From Actinomycetes bacterium (lineage in GTDB: Bacteria > Actinomycetota > Acidimicrobiia > Spongiisociales > JAHEDJ01), in assembly GCA_024641245.1 (NCBI GenBank), contig JAHEDK010000014.1, positions 1-64,000 of the forward strand: a stretch of DNA of 64,000 bases, read 5' to 3'. The notes below the pieces were generated by a model. It worked only from the letters and a program-made list of their open reading frames with translations. It was not told the origin of the DNA and did no database searches. This document shows positions 8,386-16,888 of the stretch, in pieces; the stretch's first letter is position 1; every line of letters begins with the position of its first letter. Position numbers and translations under genes: made by a program.

Positions 8386-9216
8386 CTAGGTTGTTCTGTC
8401 GGGGTACGACACCTGATCGGGTCCGATTCGATCCCATGCCGCGACGCCGACAATGGCCGCCCACAGCGGGATGAGCGCCGCAATACCGGCACCTCCGCCT
8501 GCCGCGGCCGCCAGGAGGCCTACCCCGATGCCGCCGACCCGGGCGCTCTGGAGGCGCCGGGCGATGAGCAGGTCTCCCGTATGGTCGGCAGCCGAGCGCG
8601 GTTCATAGATCCGCAAACTGAGGCCGGCCAAAATACCAACGGCGAGCACGATCCCCTGGCCGACCGCGGGAGCCGTCCAGTCGCCCGGCGAACCACTGAT
8701 GAGGGTGCCGGCGGTGGCAGCCGATGCGATGAGGAAAGCAGCGGCGAGTTGGCGGCGGGGTGCGGGGTCGGGGAGGCGGTGATCTCTCGCCACCGCGAAT
8801 GCCAGTGCCAGACCGGCCGTCCAGCCGATGGTCGAACTCGCGCCGGCGTATGCGGCTCCCGGCAGCGCGATCAAATCGAACAGGGTCGGAGGCAGACCAG
8901 TTGACCGGTGAAGGACCCTGACCACCAGCAGGGCCAGCAGAGTTGGAAAGAGCATCGCCTCGCCCACGGTGATGATCATGATTCCGGCCAGCACTGCGGC
9001 CACCGCCGCCGCATTGGGCCGATCCGGGTCGAGTTCACGACCGATCGCCCAGGCGAGGAACGATCCGACGCCTGCATTCAACGCCAATCGGCCGCCGTCA
9101 CCGTCGGGTGCCAGCCCCCAGGCGGCCGCCGCCGAGATCCCGGAAATGAGCAGCATGACCCGGTGCGACGGGAGGCGAGGGTCGACGGCTCTGGCAAGTG
9201 TGGTGAGGCGAGTCAC
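8386..9216 (-). CDS. Multi-pass membrane protein of unknown function
   Basis: A 276-residue protein dominated by hydrophobic segments (about eight), rich in Ala and Gly, with short polar loops such as GRELDPDRPNAA and RIYEPRSAADHTGD. No catalytic motif or known transporter signature is evident. The GTG start at 9216 has a TACGTT box 6 bases upstream and no ribosome binding site, so it looks leaderless. It lies after two other minus-strand genes but with its own promoter-like box. Function unknown. Confidence 0.7.
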   Translation of the reverse strand: MTRLTTLARAVDPRLPSHRVMLLISGISAAAAWGLAPDGDGGRLALNAGVGSFLAWAIGRELDPDRPNAAAVAAVLAGIMIITVGEAMLFPTLLALLVVRVLHRSTGLPPTLFDLIALPGAAYAGASSTIGWTAGLALAFAVARDHRLPDPAPRRQLAAAFLIASAATAGTLISGSPGDWTAPAVGQGIVLAVGILAGLSLRIYEPRSAADHTGDLLIARRLQSARVGGIGVGLLAAAAGGGAGIAALIPLWAAIVGVAAWDRIGPDQVSYPDRTT

Positions 9217-9222
9217 GGGTGA

Positions 9223-9228
9223 AACGTA
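9223..9228 (-). promoter_or_regulatory. -10 box for leaderless membrane protein gene
   Basis: On the minus strand TACGTT precedes the GTG at 9216 by 6 bases. Confidence 0.4.
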
Positions 9229-9252
9229 GTGGGATCTGCCGGCAATCGTGAT

Positions 9253-9528
9253 TCAGCGTGAGGTCGAACGACGGCGCGGCGTTCTGATCGGGAGCACCGC
9301 CACGAACTCGTCATGGCGACCCGGGACCGGCTCCCGCCCGTAATCCCGGCGGGCCGTGTCGTGATCCCACTTGGCGTAACTCTCCGCGCATGCCTCTGAG
9401 CAGAACTCCGGGTTGTCACCGGTATACCCGCCGTCCCACAGGCAGCGCGCGTATGAGGCCCGTAACCAGGGCGGGTCCCACACCGCGTGGTGAATCCGAT
9501 CGTGGCCGTGTTCCTCTGCCATCGACAT
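9253..9528 (-). CDS. Small cysteine-containing protein of unknown function
   Basis: A 91-residue protein. A core with ARCLWDGG and FCSEACAESYAKW has three cysteines spaced like a small zinc-binding (FCS/TRASH-like) knuckle, plus several histidines near the start (EEHGHDRIHH). The tail is basic. Codons upstream of the ATG at 9528 also read like protein (KIRVWADW) back to a stop near 9585, but contain no ATG, GTG or TTG, so the start is uncertain. It lies between the nitrobindin-like gene and the membrane protein gene on the same strand. Function unknown. Confidence 0.5.
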   Translation of the reverse strand: MSMAEEHGHDRIHHAVWDPPWLRASYARCLWDGGYTGDNPEFCSEACAESYAKWDHDTARRDYGREPVPGRHDEFVAVLPIRTPRRRSTSR

Positions 9529-9610
9529 CCAGTCTGCCCAAACGCGGATCTTGCGTTGCGCTCTTCTCCGGCCGGGAGTGCGCTACGGAAGCACCATAGA
9601 TGGCAGGTGC

Positions 9611-10093
9611 TCAGCCCTCCTCGCCGACGCGGTGAAGTTCCGCCTCGAGATGGAACTGATAGGCCTCGCCGACCGCCTCCATGTCGAGGCGGTAGTGGAG
9701 CACCCGGCCGTCGACCTCCAATCGGCGTCCAACGCCGACGACCTCCTTGGCTGTGGGGGTCAGGGCAACACCGGTGGTGCGCAGGTCGATCGTGGTGCCG
9801 TTGAGCCGTCCTGTGTGGACTTCCACGATCCCGCTCGGTTGGGCGAGGACCAGTTCGACGGCTCCGTCCCCTCCGCTGCGAAAGTAGCCCGTCTCGCTGT
9901 GCAGCGGTGCTCGGTCGGGGAGCGCCCATGTTCGCTGACGGTAGACCAAGAACGGTTTGCCGACGTGGCTGAACTGGACTTCTTCTCCGTAGTCGAACGA
10001 ATCGATGGTCGGGTAGTCCCCGTGACCGGTCCCTTGCCACGTGCCCAGCAGGAAAGCTAGTGGGCTGATATCCGGGTGAACCTCGCCGGTCAC
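9611..10093 (-). CDS. Nitrobindin-like heme protein (peroxynitrite isomerase family)
   Basis: About 160 residues. The start of the beta barrel carries FLLGTWQGTGHGDYPTI, very close to the GTWxGxGxGxYPT signature of nitrobindins (THAP4-like domain). The C-terminal strand YQFHLEAEL supplies the histidine expected to bind heme. Studied members bind NO and isomerise peroxynitrite to nitrate in the cytoplasm. The longer frame begins at a TTG at 10120, but the GTG at 10093 has AAAGGA at 6-base spacing and is preferred. The family assignment is firm; the physiological role here is inference. Confidence 0.87.
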   Translation of the reverse strand: MTGEVHPDISPLAFLLGTWQGTGHGDYPTIDSFDYGEEVQFSHVGKPFLVYRQRTWALPDRAPLHSETGYFRSGGDGAVELVLAQPSGIVEVHTGRLNGTTIDLRTTGVALTPTAKEVVGVGRRLEVDGRVLHYRLDMEAVGEAYQFHLEAELHRVGEEG

Positions 10094-10176
10094 GATGTTT
10101 CCTTTCGCGATGTGGTTCAAGCCTAGAGGCGCCGGATCCTGGTTCTGTCGGGATTCGCGACGGCGGCCGGCGCGCC

Positions 10177-10182
10177 TACGCT
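10177..10182 (+). promoter_or_regulatory. -10 box for leaderless ClC gene
   Basis: TACGCT followed by 7 bases and the ATG at 10190; the same hexamer serves the NYN gene at 981. Confidence 0.45.
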
Positions 10183-10189
10183 GGTCGGG

Positions 10190-12265
10190 ATGTTCGATTC
10201 GATCGTGAAGCGGTACCGGGATTCGCGCGGAGCAAGCCAGACCGGCGACACAGCCTGGACGCTTGCGCTCGCCGCCCTCGTCGGTGTTGCGGTGGGTGCC
10301 GCCGCAGCTCTATTGATCTTCGTGGTGGACGTTGTCCGGGACCTCTTCGCAGACGGCGGGGAGAGCCTGGGAATTGGGGAGTGGATCGTGTTCCTCTCTG
10401 TTCCCATCGGGTTCCTCGGCGCCTTTTGGATCGCCACACGCTTTGCTCCTGAGGTCGAGGGTGACGGAGTGCCCGAGGCGGCGGTCGGGCTCGCCCTCCA
10501 CGGCGGGTACCTGGCCAGTCGTTCGGTTCCGTTCAAGATCCTCGCCACCGCCCTCACGCTGGGAGGCGGTGGGTCGGCCGGTCGGGAGGGGCCGGTTGTT
10601 CAGATTGGAGCAGCCATTGGGTCGTTCGTGTCGCGCAAGGCCCGGCTTGGCGAAGACCAGATCAGGGGCATGGTTGCGGCCGGCGCCGGCGCCGCAATTG
10701 GCGCCAGCTTCAACGCCCCGATTGCCGGCATGTTGTTCGCCATGGAGGTAATCCTCCGTAGCTTCGCGGCCCGGCATCTGAGTTCGGTTGTGGTCGCCTC
10801 TGTTGCGGCAGCCGTGACGGCCGAGGGACTGTCGAATGCGTTCGGATTGGATGAGGTCTTGCTCGTGGCATTCCCGTTCGGCATGGACGATTCGCGAGAG
10901 TTGTTGCTGTATCTGCTGCTCGGGCTGGTCGTGGTCGTCGTCGCCTGGGCATTCCTGCGGTCGCTCGACATCGTGGAGACATTGGCCGCCCGGATGCCGG
11001 GTCCGAAGTGGGCCAGGCCGGTGTTGTTCGGGCTGGTGGTCGCCTCCATCGGGTTCTTCGAGCCGCAGGTGCTCGGAACCGGTCAGGTGTTCACGCGTCA
11101 GACCTTGCAGTTGGTGGCGGAGAGCGACGACGTGTGGTGGGCGCTCTTGCTCCTGGTCGGGTTGAAGCTGGTCGCCACTACCACGACGCTCTCCTCGCGC
11201 GGATCGGGTGGGGCGTTTATGCCGTCCCTCTTCCTGGGTGCCGCGCTCGGTGCGGGGTTCGGCGAGTTCCTCGCTCCTCATTGGACGATCTCTGAGCTGC
11301 ATCCCGGGGCCTTTGCCATAGTCGGCATGGCCGCTATGTTCGCCGCCGTCGCCAGGGCGCCCCTCACCGCCATTCTCATCGTCTATGAGATCATCGGGAG
11401 GGACTACGCGCTGATCCTCCCGTTGATGCTGGCCGCCGCCATCGCCACGGTGCTCACCGATTTGCTGCATCCCGAGAGCGTCTACACGATGCCGCTGAAG
11501 CGACGCGGCATCGTTCTGACCACCGTCGGCGAGGTCGATCTGCTCGATACGATCTCGGTTGGCGAGGTCATGTCGACGAATGCCGCTCTCGCCAGCCCGG
11601 CGATGACCTTGCGGGAACTTCAGGGCGAGCTCGATCGTTACCGCCATCACGGCATGGCCGTCGTTCACGAGGATCGGCTCGTTGGTCTCATCACCGTCAG
11701 CGACATCATGCGAGCCGGAGGAGCACGTGATGATCTCACCGTTGCCCATGCCATGACGCCTCGCCCCGTCACCGTGCAACCATCGACCCCCGTGTCGGCG
11801 GCACTCGAGCGGATGGCCGCCCTCGGGATCGGACGAATGCCGGTCGTGGCGGATGACGATCCCGGTCGCCTGGTCGGTATGTTCCGCCGGGAGGATGCAG
11901 TCCGTTCCTACCACTATGCCCTGGCCGCCACCACCGGACGGAAACTCGACCGTCAGCGGATGGCGACCAGGACCGATCCCGGCACCCGGTTCTTCGACTT
12001 CCGGGTCCCGCCGGGTTCCTTTGCCGACGGTCGGCCGCTCAGTGAGGTGACCTGGCCGGAGGGTTGCACGCTCGTTTCCGTGCGCCGGCACACTGATGTG
12101 ATGGTGCCGACCGGCGGAACCGTCCTCGAGAGCGGCGACGTCGTTACCGCATTCGGAACGACGCGCGGGTATTACCGGTTGATCGATCGGCTCAACGCGA
12201 CGGCCGACGAACCAACCGCAGAAATCGAAATCGAAGACCTCAACGAGAAACCAGACGAACACTGA
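10190..12265 (+). CDS. ClC-type chloride channel/transporter with CBS pair and TrkA-C domain
   Basis: A 691-residue protein. The membrane part (about 25-430) carries ClC signatures: GDGVPE near residue 91, GSAGREGP near 131 with the gating glutamate kept, and GGAFMPSLFLGAALG near 345. The retained glutamate allows either Cl-/H+ exchange or gated channel activity. Two CBS domains follow (about 455-585; MSTNAALA and MTPRPVTV starts), which usually sense adenine nucleotides. A TrkA-C/RCK-C-like domain ends the protein (about 600-670, FRVPPGSFADGRPLSEV). This soluble tail points to ligand-controlled ion flow. It is a single gene, convergent with bpa. Confidence 0.92.
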   Translation: MFDSIVKRYRDSRGASQTGDTAWTLALAALVGVAVGAAAALLIFVVDVVRDLFADGGESLGIGEWIVFLSVPIGFLGAFWIATRFAPEVEGDGVPEAAVGLALHGGYLASRSVPFKILATALTLGGGGSAGREGPVVQIGAAIGSFVSRKARLGEDQIRGMVAAGAGAAIGASFNAPIAGMLFAMEVILRSFAARHLSSVVVASVAAAVTAEGLSNAFGLDEVLLVAFPFGMDDSRELLLYLLLGLVVVVVAWAFLRSLDIVETLAARMPGPKWARPVLFGLVVASIGFFEPQVLGTGQVFTRQTLQLVAESDDVWWALLLLVGLKLVATTTTLSSRGSGGAFMPSLFLGAALGAGFGEFLAPHWTISELHPGAFAIVGMAAMFAAVARAPLTAILIVYEIIGRDYALILPLMLAAAIATVLTDLLHPESVYTMPLKRRGIVLTTVGEVDLLDTISVGEVMSTNAALASPAMTLRELQGELDRYRHHGMAVVHEDRLVGLITVSDIMRAGGARDDLTVAHAMTPRPVTVQPSTPVSAALERMAALGIGRMPVVADDDPGRLVGMFRREDAVRSYHYALAATTGRKLDRQRMATRTDPGTRFFDFRVPPGSFADGRPLSEVTWPEGCTLVSVRRHTDVMVPTGGTVLESGDVVTAFGTTRGYYRLIDRLNATADEPTAEIEIEDLNEKPDEH

Positions 12266-12270
12266 GCCGC

Positions 12271-12319
12271 ACTCGCGACTCGCGACTAGAGACTCGCGAC
12301 TCGCGACTCGCGACTAGAG
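12271..12319. repeat. 7-bp-period tandem repeat (ACTCGCG family), seven units
   Basis: Units in order: ACTCGCG, ACTCGCG, ACTAGAG, ACTCGCG, ACTCGCG, ACTCGCG, ACTAGAG. It fills almost the whole gap between two convergent genes. The last unit encodes, on the minus strand, the final leucine codon and the TAG stop of bpa. Confidence 0.85.
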
Positions 12320-12790
12320 GTACACCCCTGGGAACTCTTCCTTTTCCTCAACTGCGGGCAGCGCCGGCTGCTGTTGCATTTGCTGCAGTTGAGCCCGGGT
12401 GGCCAGTTGCTGACTGAACAACGAGGCCTGGATACCATGAAACAGTCCTTCGAGCCAGCCGATCAACTGTGCCTGTGCGATTCGCAGCTCCGACTCGCTC
12501 GGCGTTTCGGTGTGAATGGGAACGAAGATGTCGTTGAACTCTTCGCGAAGGTCTTCGGACAGTACGCCCTCGAGTTCGGCCAGCGTCCGCTGGTGGATGT
12601 CCAGCAGCCTGCGGCGTCCTGCTTCGTCGAGCGGCGCCTGGCGCACCTCGTCCAGCATCGCTCTCGTCATCGAGGCAAGCCGGATCAGCTTCGTCGGGTG
12701 TGTGACGAAACTCTCTTCCTTGACTTCCACGGCTGATTCCGGCGTCTCAACGACTTCCGGATGCAGCGGTTGTTCGGGTTCGGCGGTCAT
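12314..12790 (-). CDS. bpa: Bacterial proteasome activator Bpa
   Basis: A 158-residue protein. The body closely follows the Mycobacterium Bpa pattern as I know it: a helical core with RLASMTRAMLDEVRQAPLDE, the strongly conserved ELRIAQAQLIGWLEGLFHGIQ, and an AQLQQMQQQ stretch. The C-terminus ends in GVYL, comparable with the GQYL end that docks into the alpha ring of the 20S proteasome. Bpa forms a dodecameric ring that opens the proteasome without ATP and feeds it unfolded proteins. Start ATG at 12790 has GAGGAG 5-6 bases upstream. The gene implies that a 20S proteasome exists elsewhere in the genome and is a good marker for Actinomycetota. The terminal leucine and stop lie in a heptamer repeat. 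Confidence 0.92.
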   Translation of the reverse strand: MTAEPEQPLHPEVVETPESAVEVKEESFVTHPTKLIRLASMTRAMLDEVRQAPLDEAGRRRLLDIHQRTLAELEGVLSEDLREEFNDIFVPIHTETPSESELRIAQAQLIGWLEGLFHGIQASLFSQQLATRAQLQQMQQQPALPAVEEKEEFPGVYL

Positions 12791-12842
12791 TCGTCTCCTC
12801 GAAGATGTCTCTCAATGAAGCCTAGCGATGGCCCGAGATTTC

Positions 12843-13589
12843 TCATCCGCGGTCTGCCTTCTCCGCAGCCAGACGCTCCAGGAAGTGTTCGGAGTCGACG
12901 CCGGCATCCGGCCCGAACACCCTGGTTCGCAGCGGGTCGGCGATCCGGGTGGCGATCCTGCGGCGGGTCTCGGCGTCGAGTTCGTCGCGCCGTTCGAGGA
13001 ACTGACGAACGATGGCGATTTCAGTTGTGCTCACTCCGCTCACGTCCCAGACCGGGCTCGTCGGTAGGACTGCCGGAAGGCCGGCGAGGAGGGTGCCGGT
13101 GCTCCTTGCAGCCCGCCGATCTCGGATCACGATCGTCGAGGCGGCGATGTCGCCAAGGCGCTGGTGCTTGCCGGTAGTGACGATGGCGATGATTCCGATG
13201 AAGTACACCCCCGGCAGGAGGTCGACGATGCGAATGATGTTCCGAATGGCACTGGCAGTGAACTGCACGGGTCCGCCTCCGGTGGTGACGACGCGGATGC
13301 CGGTTGCCCGTTTTCCGGGGGTTCGTCCCGAGTTCAGGCTTTCGAAGGCGATGTCGTATCCGAAGAACAGCACAAAGACCACGATGGAAACGAAGGCGGT
13401 CGCCAGCGCCGAGCCATCCTCCCCCAGTCCGGAGAGGAACCAGCTGAAGAGGAGAACCACCAGCAGCACAGCCCCTTTGATGATCGTGTCGAGGAGGCTG
13501 GCGGCAGCGCGGGAGCCGAGACCCGCTAGCGTCAGCTCCAGCGTGACACCCTCGGGGGTCTGGATGGTGATGCGATCGTCGAGTTCCAC
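12843..13589 (-). CDS. RDD-family membrane protein
   Basis: About 248 residues. It has the RDD family layout: TPEGVTLELTLAGLGSRAAASLLD (arginine/aspartate segment), three hydrophobic helices, NSGRTPGKRATGIRV, and DIAASTIVIRDR after the last helix. The soluble tail (about 175-248) is charged and ends in a helix. The open frame extends far upstream, but homology begins near the GTG at 13589, which has AAGG about 8 bases before it. It is divergent from spoIIM with only 3 bases between start codons. RDD, SpoIIM, DUF58 and MoxR genes commonly sit together; their shared job in the envelope is not established. Confidence 0.85.
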   Translation of the reverse strand: MELDDRITIQTPEGVTLELTLAGLGSRAAASLLDTIIKGAVLLVVLLFSWFLSGLGEDGSALATAFVSIVVFVLFFGYDIAFESLNSGRTPGKRATGIRVVTTGGGPVQFTASAIRNIIRIVDLLPGVYFIGIIAIVTTGKHQRLGDIAASTIVIRDRRAARSTGTLLAGLPAVLPTSPVWDVSGVSTTEIAIVRQFLERRDELDAETRRRIATRIADPLRTRVFGPDAGVDSEHFLERLAAEKADRG

Positions 13590-13592
13590 GGC

Positions 13593-14552
13593 ATGAACCT
13601 TAAACGGTTCATCGATGAACGGAGCGCGCGATGGGGAGAACTCGGCAGCCTTGTTGAGCAAGCAGGGACCCGTCCGGAGAAGCTCGATCCCGGCGCACTC
13701 CTGAGGCTTGGGTCGCTCTATCGGAGTACGACGGCCGACCTTGCGCTGGCAAGGAGGAGATTCCCGCACGATCCGGTCGTCGGCCGGTTGGAGGACCTCG
13801 TCGGCAGGTCCAGACATCTCGTGTACGAGGGAGGCATTCGCCGGCAGACCGTGCGGGAGTTCTTCAACCGCACCTACTGGAGGTTGTTGACCGAGCGCTC
13901 TTCCATGTTGATGCTGGCGGGGGTTGTGTTGTTCGCCCCTGCGATTCTGGCGGCGGCCTGGGCGCTCGCCGAGCCCGAGGCGGCGCAAGCTGTGGTCCCG
14001 GCGGGTTTCCTCTGGGTTACCGAGCCGCGACCGGAAGGGACGGACATGGGTCTGTCGACGGCAGGTCTCGCCGGGTTCTCGACGTTCGTCTTCGTGAACA
14101 ATATCCAGGTGACGCTCCTCGCCTTTGCACTCGGCATCTTCTGGGGAGTCGGCACCGGTTGGGTTCTTTTCCAGAACGGTCTGATTCTTGGCGCGGTGGC
14201 CGGGTTGGGGGTCGAGGCCGGGAATGGGGATCTTCTCGTTGCCGCACTGGCAGGTCATGGCATCCTCGAGTTGAGCTGCATCGTCGTGGCGGGGACGGCG
14301 GGTCTATCGCTCGGTCGTTCGATACTCCGTCCCGGCCGTCTGACACGGCGGCAATCGCTGGTGAGTGAAGCCCGGGCGTCGGTCCAAATCGTGGTGGGTA
14401 CGGTTCCCTGGTTGATACTCGCCGGACTGTTGGAGGGGTTCCTGAGCAGGATCGGCCTCGGCCCGACCCCCGTGACCTTGGTCGGAGTGACGGTCGGAGT
14501 GGTGTTCTGGGGTCTCCTCGTGTGGCGAGGCAGGTCACCGCGTCCTGGATAG
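13593..14552 (+). CDS. SpoIIM-like membrane protein (stage II sporulation protein M family)
   Basis: A 319-residue protein. A soluble N-terminus (about 1-100; FIDERSARWGEL, TADLALARRRFP) is followed by about five membrane helices; FVNNIQVTLLAFALGIFWG and GHGILELSCIVVAG are family signatures. In Bacillus SpoIIM takes part in septal wall degradation, but in actinobacteria this family occurs in non-sporulating species beside MoxR/DUF58 genes, so its role is unclear. The ATG at 13593 has no ribosome binding site and lies 3 bases from the divergent RDD start, so expression is probably leaderless. Confidence 0.87.
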   Translation: MNLKRFIDERSARWGELGSLVEQAGTRPEKLDPGALLRLGSLYRSTTADLALARRRFPHDPVVGRLEDLVGRSRHLVYEGGIRRQTVREFFNRTYWRLLTERSSMLMLAGVVLFAPAILAAAWALAEPEAAQAVVPAGFLWVTEPRPEGTDMGLSTAGLAGFSTFVFVNNIQVTLLAFALGIFWGVGTGWVLFQNGLILGAVAGLGVEAGNGDLLVAALAGHGILELSCIVVAGTAGLSLGRSILRPGRLTRRQSLVSEARASVQIVVGTVPWLILAGLLEGFLSRIGLGPTPVTLVGVTVGVVFWGLLVWRGRSPRPG

Positions 14553-14558
14553 CCCGGC

Positions 14559-14579
14559 CTGCCTATTGCCACTAGCTAG
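14559..14579. repeat. Short degenerate 7-bp-period repeat
   Basis: CTGCCTA, TTGCCAC, TAGCTAG in the short gap between two convergent genes. It resembles the better copy at 16811-16859 (GCCTATT units and a CTAGCT end), but only about two units are convincing. Confidence 0.35.
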
Positions 14580-14586
14580 CCTCGAT

Positions 14587-15831
14587 CTAGAGCCGGGCCC
14601 GCGCCTTCGCTCTGATGTAGGCGCCGACACACGCTGTACTGAGTTGCTCGATTGGCGTCTCGATCACGTCTGCCCCCACCCTGCGAATTGCGGTGACGGC
14701 ACCCGTACGGGCGTCGAGCATGTCGAGTGCGACGGTGGCACGATGGAGGTCGGTGAGGTCGGCAGGGTCGGTGCGAATCGCCGCGTCGATGTCGGGATCG
14801 CGCGGCGTCCCGACCGCGATCGCGTGCCGTCGGGCCATTATCGCAATGGCTTCCGCCAACGGTTGGGCGGCGGCCGGTTCGATCAGGTCGGTGAGCACCA
14901 GGACGAATGCCCGTTTACCCGAGTCGATGGTGCGAAAGGCAAGTTCATAGTCGGACTCGGCCGGTGATGGTTCGATGTCGTAGATGGAACGGACGACTGC
15001 CGCCCCACCGTTGCGGCGGGGTCTGAGATGGAGGCGGATCCGGTTGTCGAAGACGATGACGCCGCACCGATCGCCGATCTCATCGGCGACTGCGGCTATG
15101 GCCGCCACCACATCGACGGCCGCGTCGAGGCGGGTACGTCCGGCGATGGGGGCGCCCATCAGCCGGCCGGCATCGACGACGCACATCACTTCGCGGTCTT
15201 GTTCGACTCTCCACTGATTGCTCATCGGCCGGCCGAGCCTGGCGGAGGCCCGCCAGTTCACCTGCCTGATGTCGTCGTCGGGTTGGTAGTCCCTGATCGA
15301 CTCAAACTCGGTGCCGAGCCCGAGCGGTCCGCGCGATCGCTTTCCTTCCTCCTGGAGCCGGCCGTGACGTACGGCGATTGCGAGGCGCCGCGCCGCCGGC
15401 ATGTCGGGATAGACCTGCACCGTTCCGGTTGGCCCCGCTCGGTGGTGAACGGCTGCGAGGCCGAGAGGACCGATCATCCGGATGGCGGGCCGGGGGAGTT
15501 CGTGTTCCCCCCGGCGGGTGGCAATGATGGATGCAACCAACTGATCGTCGGCTTCGCGAGGCTCGAGCAGGAGATCGGGCGGTGCCGGCTGCCGGATCCG
15601 GATCCGGCCGGGGCCCGGATCTGCGCTGATGGTGAGCGTTTCAGGGACACCGCGCGAAAGGATGTTGGGAAGAGTGCGCCGGATCGTGGGGAGCCGGCGC
15701 AGGCGGCGGGCGTCGATCGTGACGGCAACGCCCACGGCAATGGCGGCCAGGGCGGCAATCGGGCCGGGAATCAGCAGCGCACCGGCGGCAATGATGGCGA
15801 GGAGCGTGGCTGCCCTAGGTGTCGGGCTCAC
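14587..15831 (-). CDS. DUF58 protein
   Basis: A 414-residue protein. Two hydrophobic helices near the N-terminus (about 8-36) anchor it; the DUF58 core follows with EFESIRDYQPDDDIRQVNWRASAR, the family signature, at about residues 175-200, then a vWA-like region (VMCVVDAGRLM, AFVLVLTDL). The vWA-like fold suggests metal-dependent protein binding. The GTG start at 15831 overlaps the moxR stop by 4 bases, so the two are co-translated. MoxR plus DUF58 pairs are thought to assemble or mature membrane or envelope complexes. Confidence 0.9.
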   Translation of the reverse strand: MSPTPRAATLLAIIAAGALLIPGPIAALAAIAVGVAVTIDARRLRRLPTIRRTLPNILSRGVPETLTISADPGPGRIRIRQPAPPDLLLEPREADDQLVASIIATRRGEHELPRPAIRMIGPLGLAAVHHRAGPTGTVQVYPDMPAARRLAIAVRHGRLQEEGKRSRGPLGLGTEFESIRDYQPDDDIRQVNWRASARLGRPMSNQWRVEQDREVMCVVDAGRLMGAPIAGRTRLDAAVDVVAAIAAVADEIGDRCGVIVFDNRIRLHLRPRRNGGAAVVRSIYDIEPSPAESDYELAFRTIDSGKRAFVLVLTDLIEPAAAQPLAEAIAIMARRHAIAVGTPRDPDIDAAIRTDPADLTDLHRATVALDMLDARTGAVTAIRRVGADVIETPIEQLSTACVGAYIRAKARARL

Positions 15832-16757
15832 TTCGGCACTGGTACCGCCGCCAGGGCAGCGGCGACGGCGTCGTCGGCGCGATATCGCTCGAGCTCGGCC
15901 TCCGGGCGAATGATCAACCGGTGGCGGAGCACCGACGGGGCCGTCCGATGAATGTCGTCCGGGGTGACGAAGTCGCGGTCGGCCATTCGCGCGAAGGCCC
16001 TGGCCGCAGCCAGGAGGTGGACTGCTGCGCGCGGGCTTGCGCCGAGTTCGACGGACGGCAATGTCCGGGTAGTGCGGACCAGAGTCGCAACATAGGCGAC
16101 GATCTCAGGTTCGACATGGGTTGCATCGATCGTCGCCCGCATGCCGAGAATCTCGTCGGAAGAGGTGATCGTGTTGACGTCGGCCAGCGTCGCCGGCCTC
16201 AGTCCCGCCCGACCCAGGCCGAGCAGCGCCACCTCTTCGGACTCAGACGGATAGTCGATGTCGATCTTCATCAGGAACCGGTCGAGTTGCGCTTCCGGGA
16301 GCGGGTAGGTGCCTTCGTATTCGATCGGATTCTGGGTCGCCACGACCAGGAATGGTGATGGCAGCGGGTGAGTGACACCATCTACGGTGACCTGCTGCTC
16401 TTCCATCGCCTCGAGCAGGGCGGCCTGCGTTTTGGGAGGTGTCCGGTTGATTTCATCGGCGAGGAGCACGTTGGTGAAGACCGGTCCCGGACGAAAGGCG
16501 AGATCGCCCCTGCTCAAAGTCACGGTTCCGGTGAGGTCGGAGGGGAGCATGTCCGGTGTGAACTGCACCCGGCGGAACTGCATCCCCAGCGCTCTGGATG
16601 TTGCGTTGGCGAGCAGCGTCTTTCCGGTGCCGGGCACCCCTTCGAGGAGCACGTGACCACCGACCACGGTGGCCACGAGGAGTGCGTCGATGGCCGCGTC
16701 CTGGCCGACCACCACCTTGCGGATCTCAGCTACCAGTCGATCTCGAAGTGTCTTCAC
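15828..16757 (-). CDS. MoxR-family AAA+ ATPase
   Basis: A 309-residue ATPase of typical length. Walker A is GVPGTGKT (about 40-47), Walker B is LLADEINRTPP, sensor 1 is VVATQNP, and the C-terminal lid has LGASPRAAVHLL. It is a chaperone-like ATPase of the MoxR branch. The GTG start at 16757 has GGGAG 7 bases upstream. It leads the moxR-DUF58 operon. The related genes DUF4350, DUF4129 and a multi-pass protein lie 6 kb upstream on the same strand, separated by transporter genes. Confidence 0.93.
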   Translation of the reverse strand: MKTLRDRLVAEIRKVVVGQDAAIDALLVATVVGGHVLLEGVPGTGKTLLANATSRALGMQFRRVQFTPDMLPSDLTGTVTLSRGDLAFRPGPVFTNVLLADEINRTPPKTQAALLEAMEEQQVTVDGVTHPLPSPFLVVATQNPIEYEGTYPLPEAQLDRFLMKIDIDYPSESEEVALLGLGRAGLRPATLADVNTITSSDEILGMRATIDATHVEPEIVAYVATLVRTTRTLPSVELGASPRAAVHLLAAARAFARMADRDFVTPDDIHRTAPSVLRHRLIIRPEAELERYRADDAVAAALAAVPVPK

Positions 16758-16810
16758 CCTATTGCTCCCGGCTCAATCGAAGCAGCCTAGTGAGGGGATC
16801 CCGATCGTTT

Positions 16811-16859
16811 GCCTACTGCCTATTGCCTACTGCCATTTGCCTGTTGATCAACTAGCTTG
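16811..16859. repeat. 7-bp-period tandem repeat (GCCTACT family)
   Basis: Units GCCTACT, GCCTATT, GCCTACT, GCCATTT, GCCTGTT, GATCAAC, TAGCTTG; the first five are clear. It lies between the divergent moxR and ABC exporter genes, where promoters would be expected. Confidence 0.75.
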
Positions 16860-16888
16860 ATGTATTCGACGAGTCGAGGGGACCTTCA

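Noticed and set aside
10310-12262. A 650-codon open frame on the minus strand across the ClC gene
   Set aside because: It is antisense to a protein with clear ClC, CBS and TrkA-C motifs. Its product is low-complexity (H, R, G, D, E rich), as expected from GC-rich codons read on the other strand.
12271-12319. Heptamer arrays as CRISPR repeats
   Set aside because: Units are 7 bases without spacers, and no cas genes are present.
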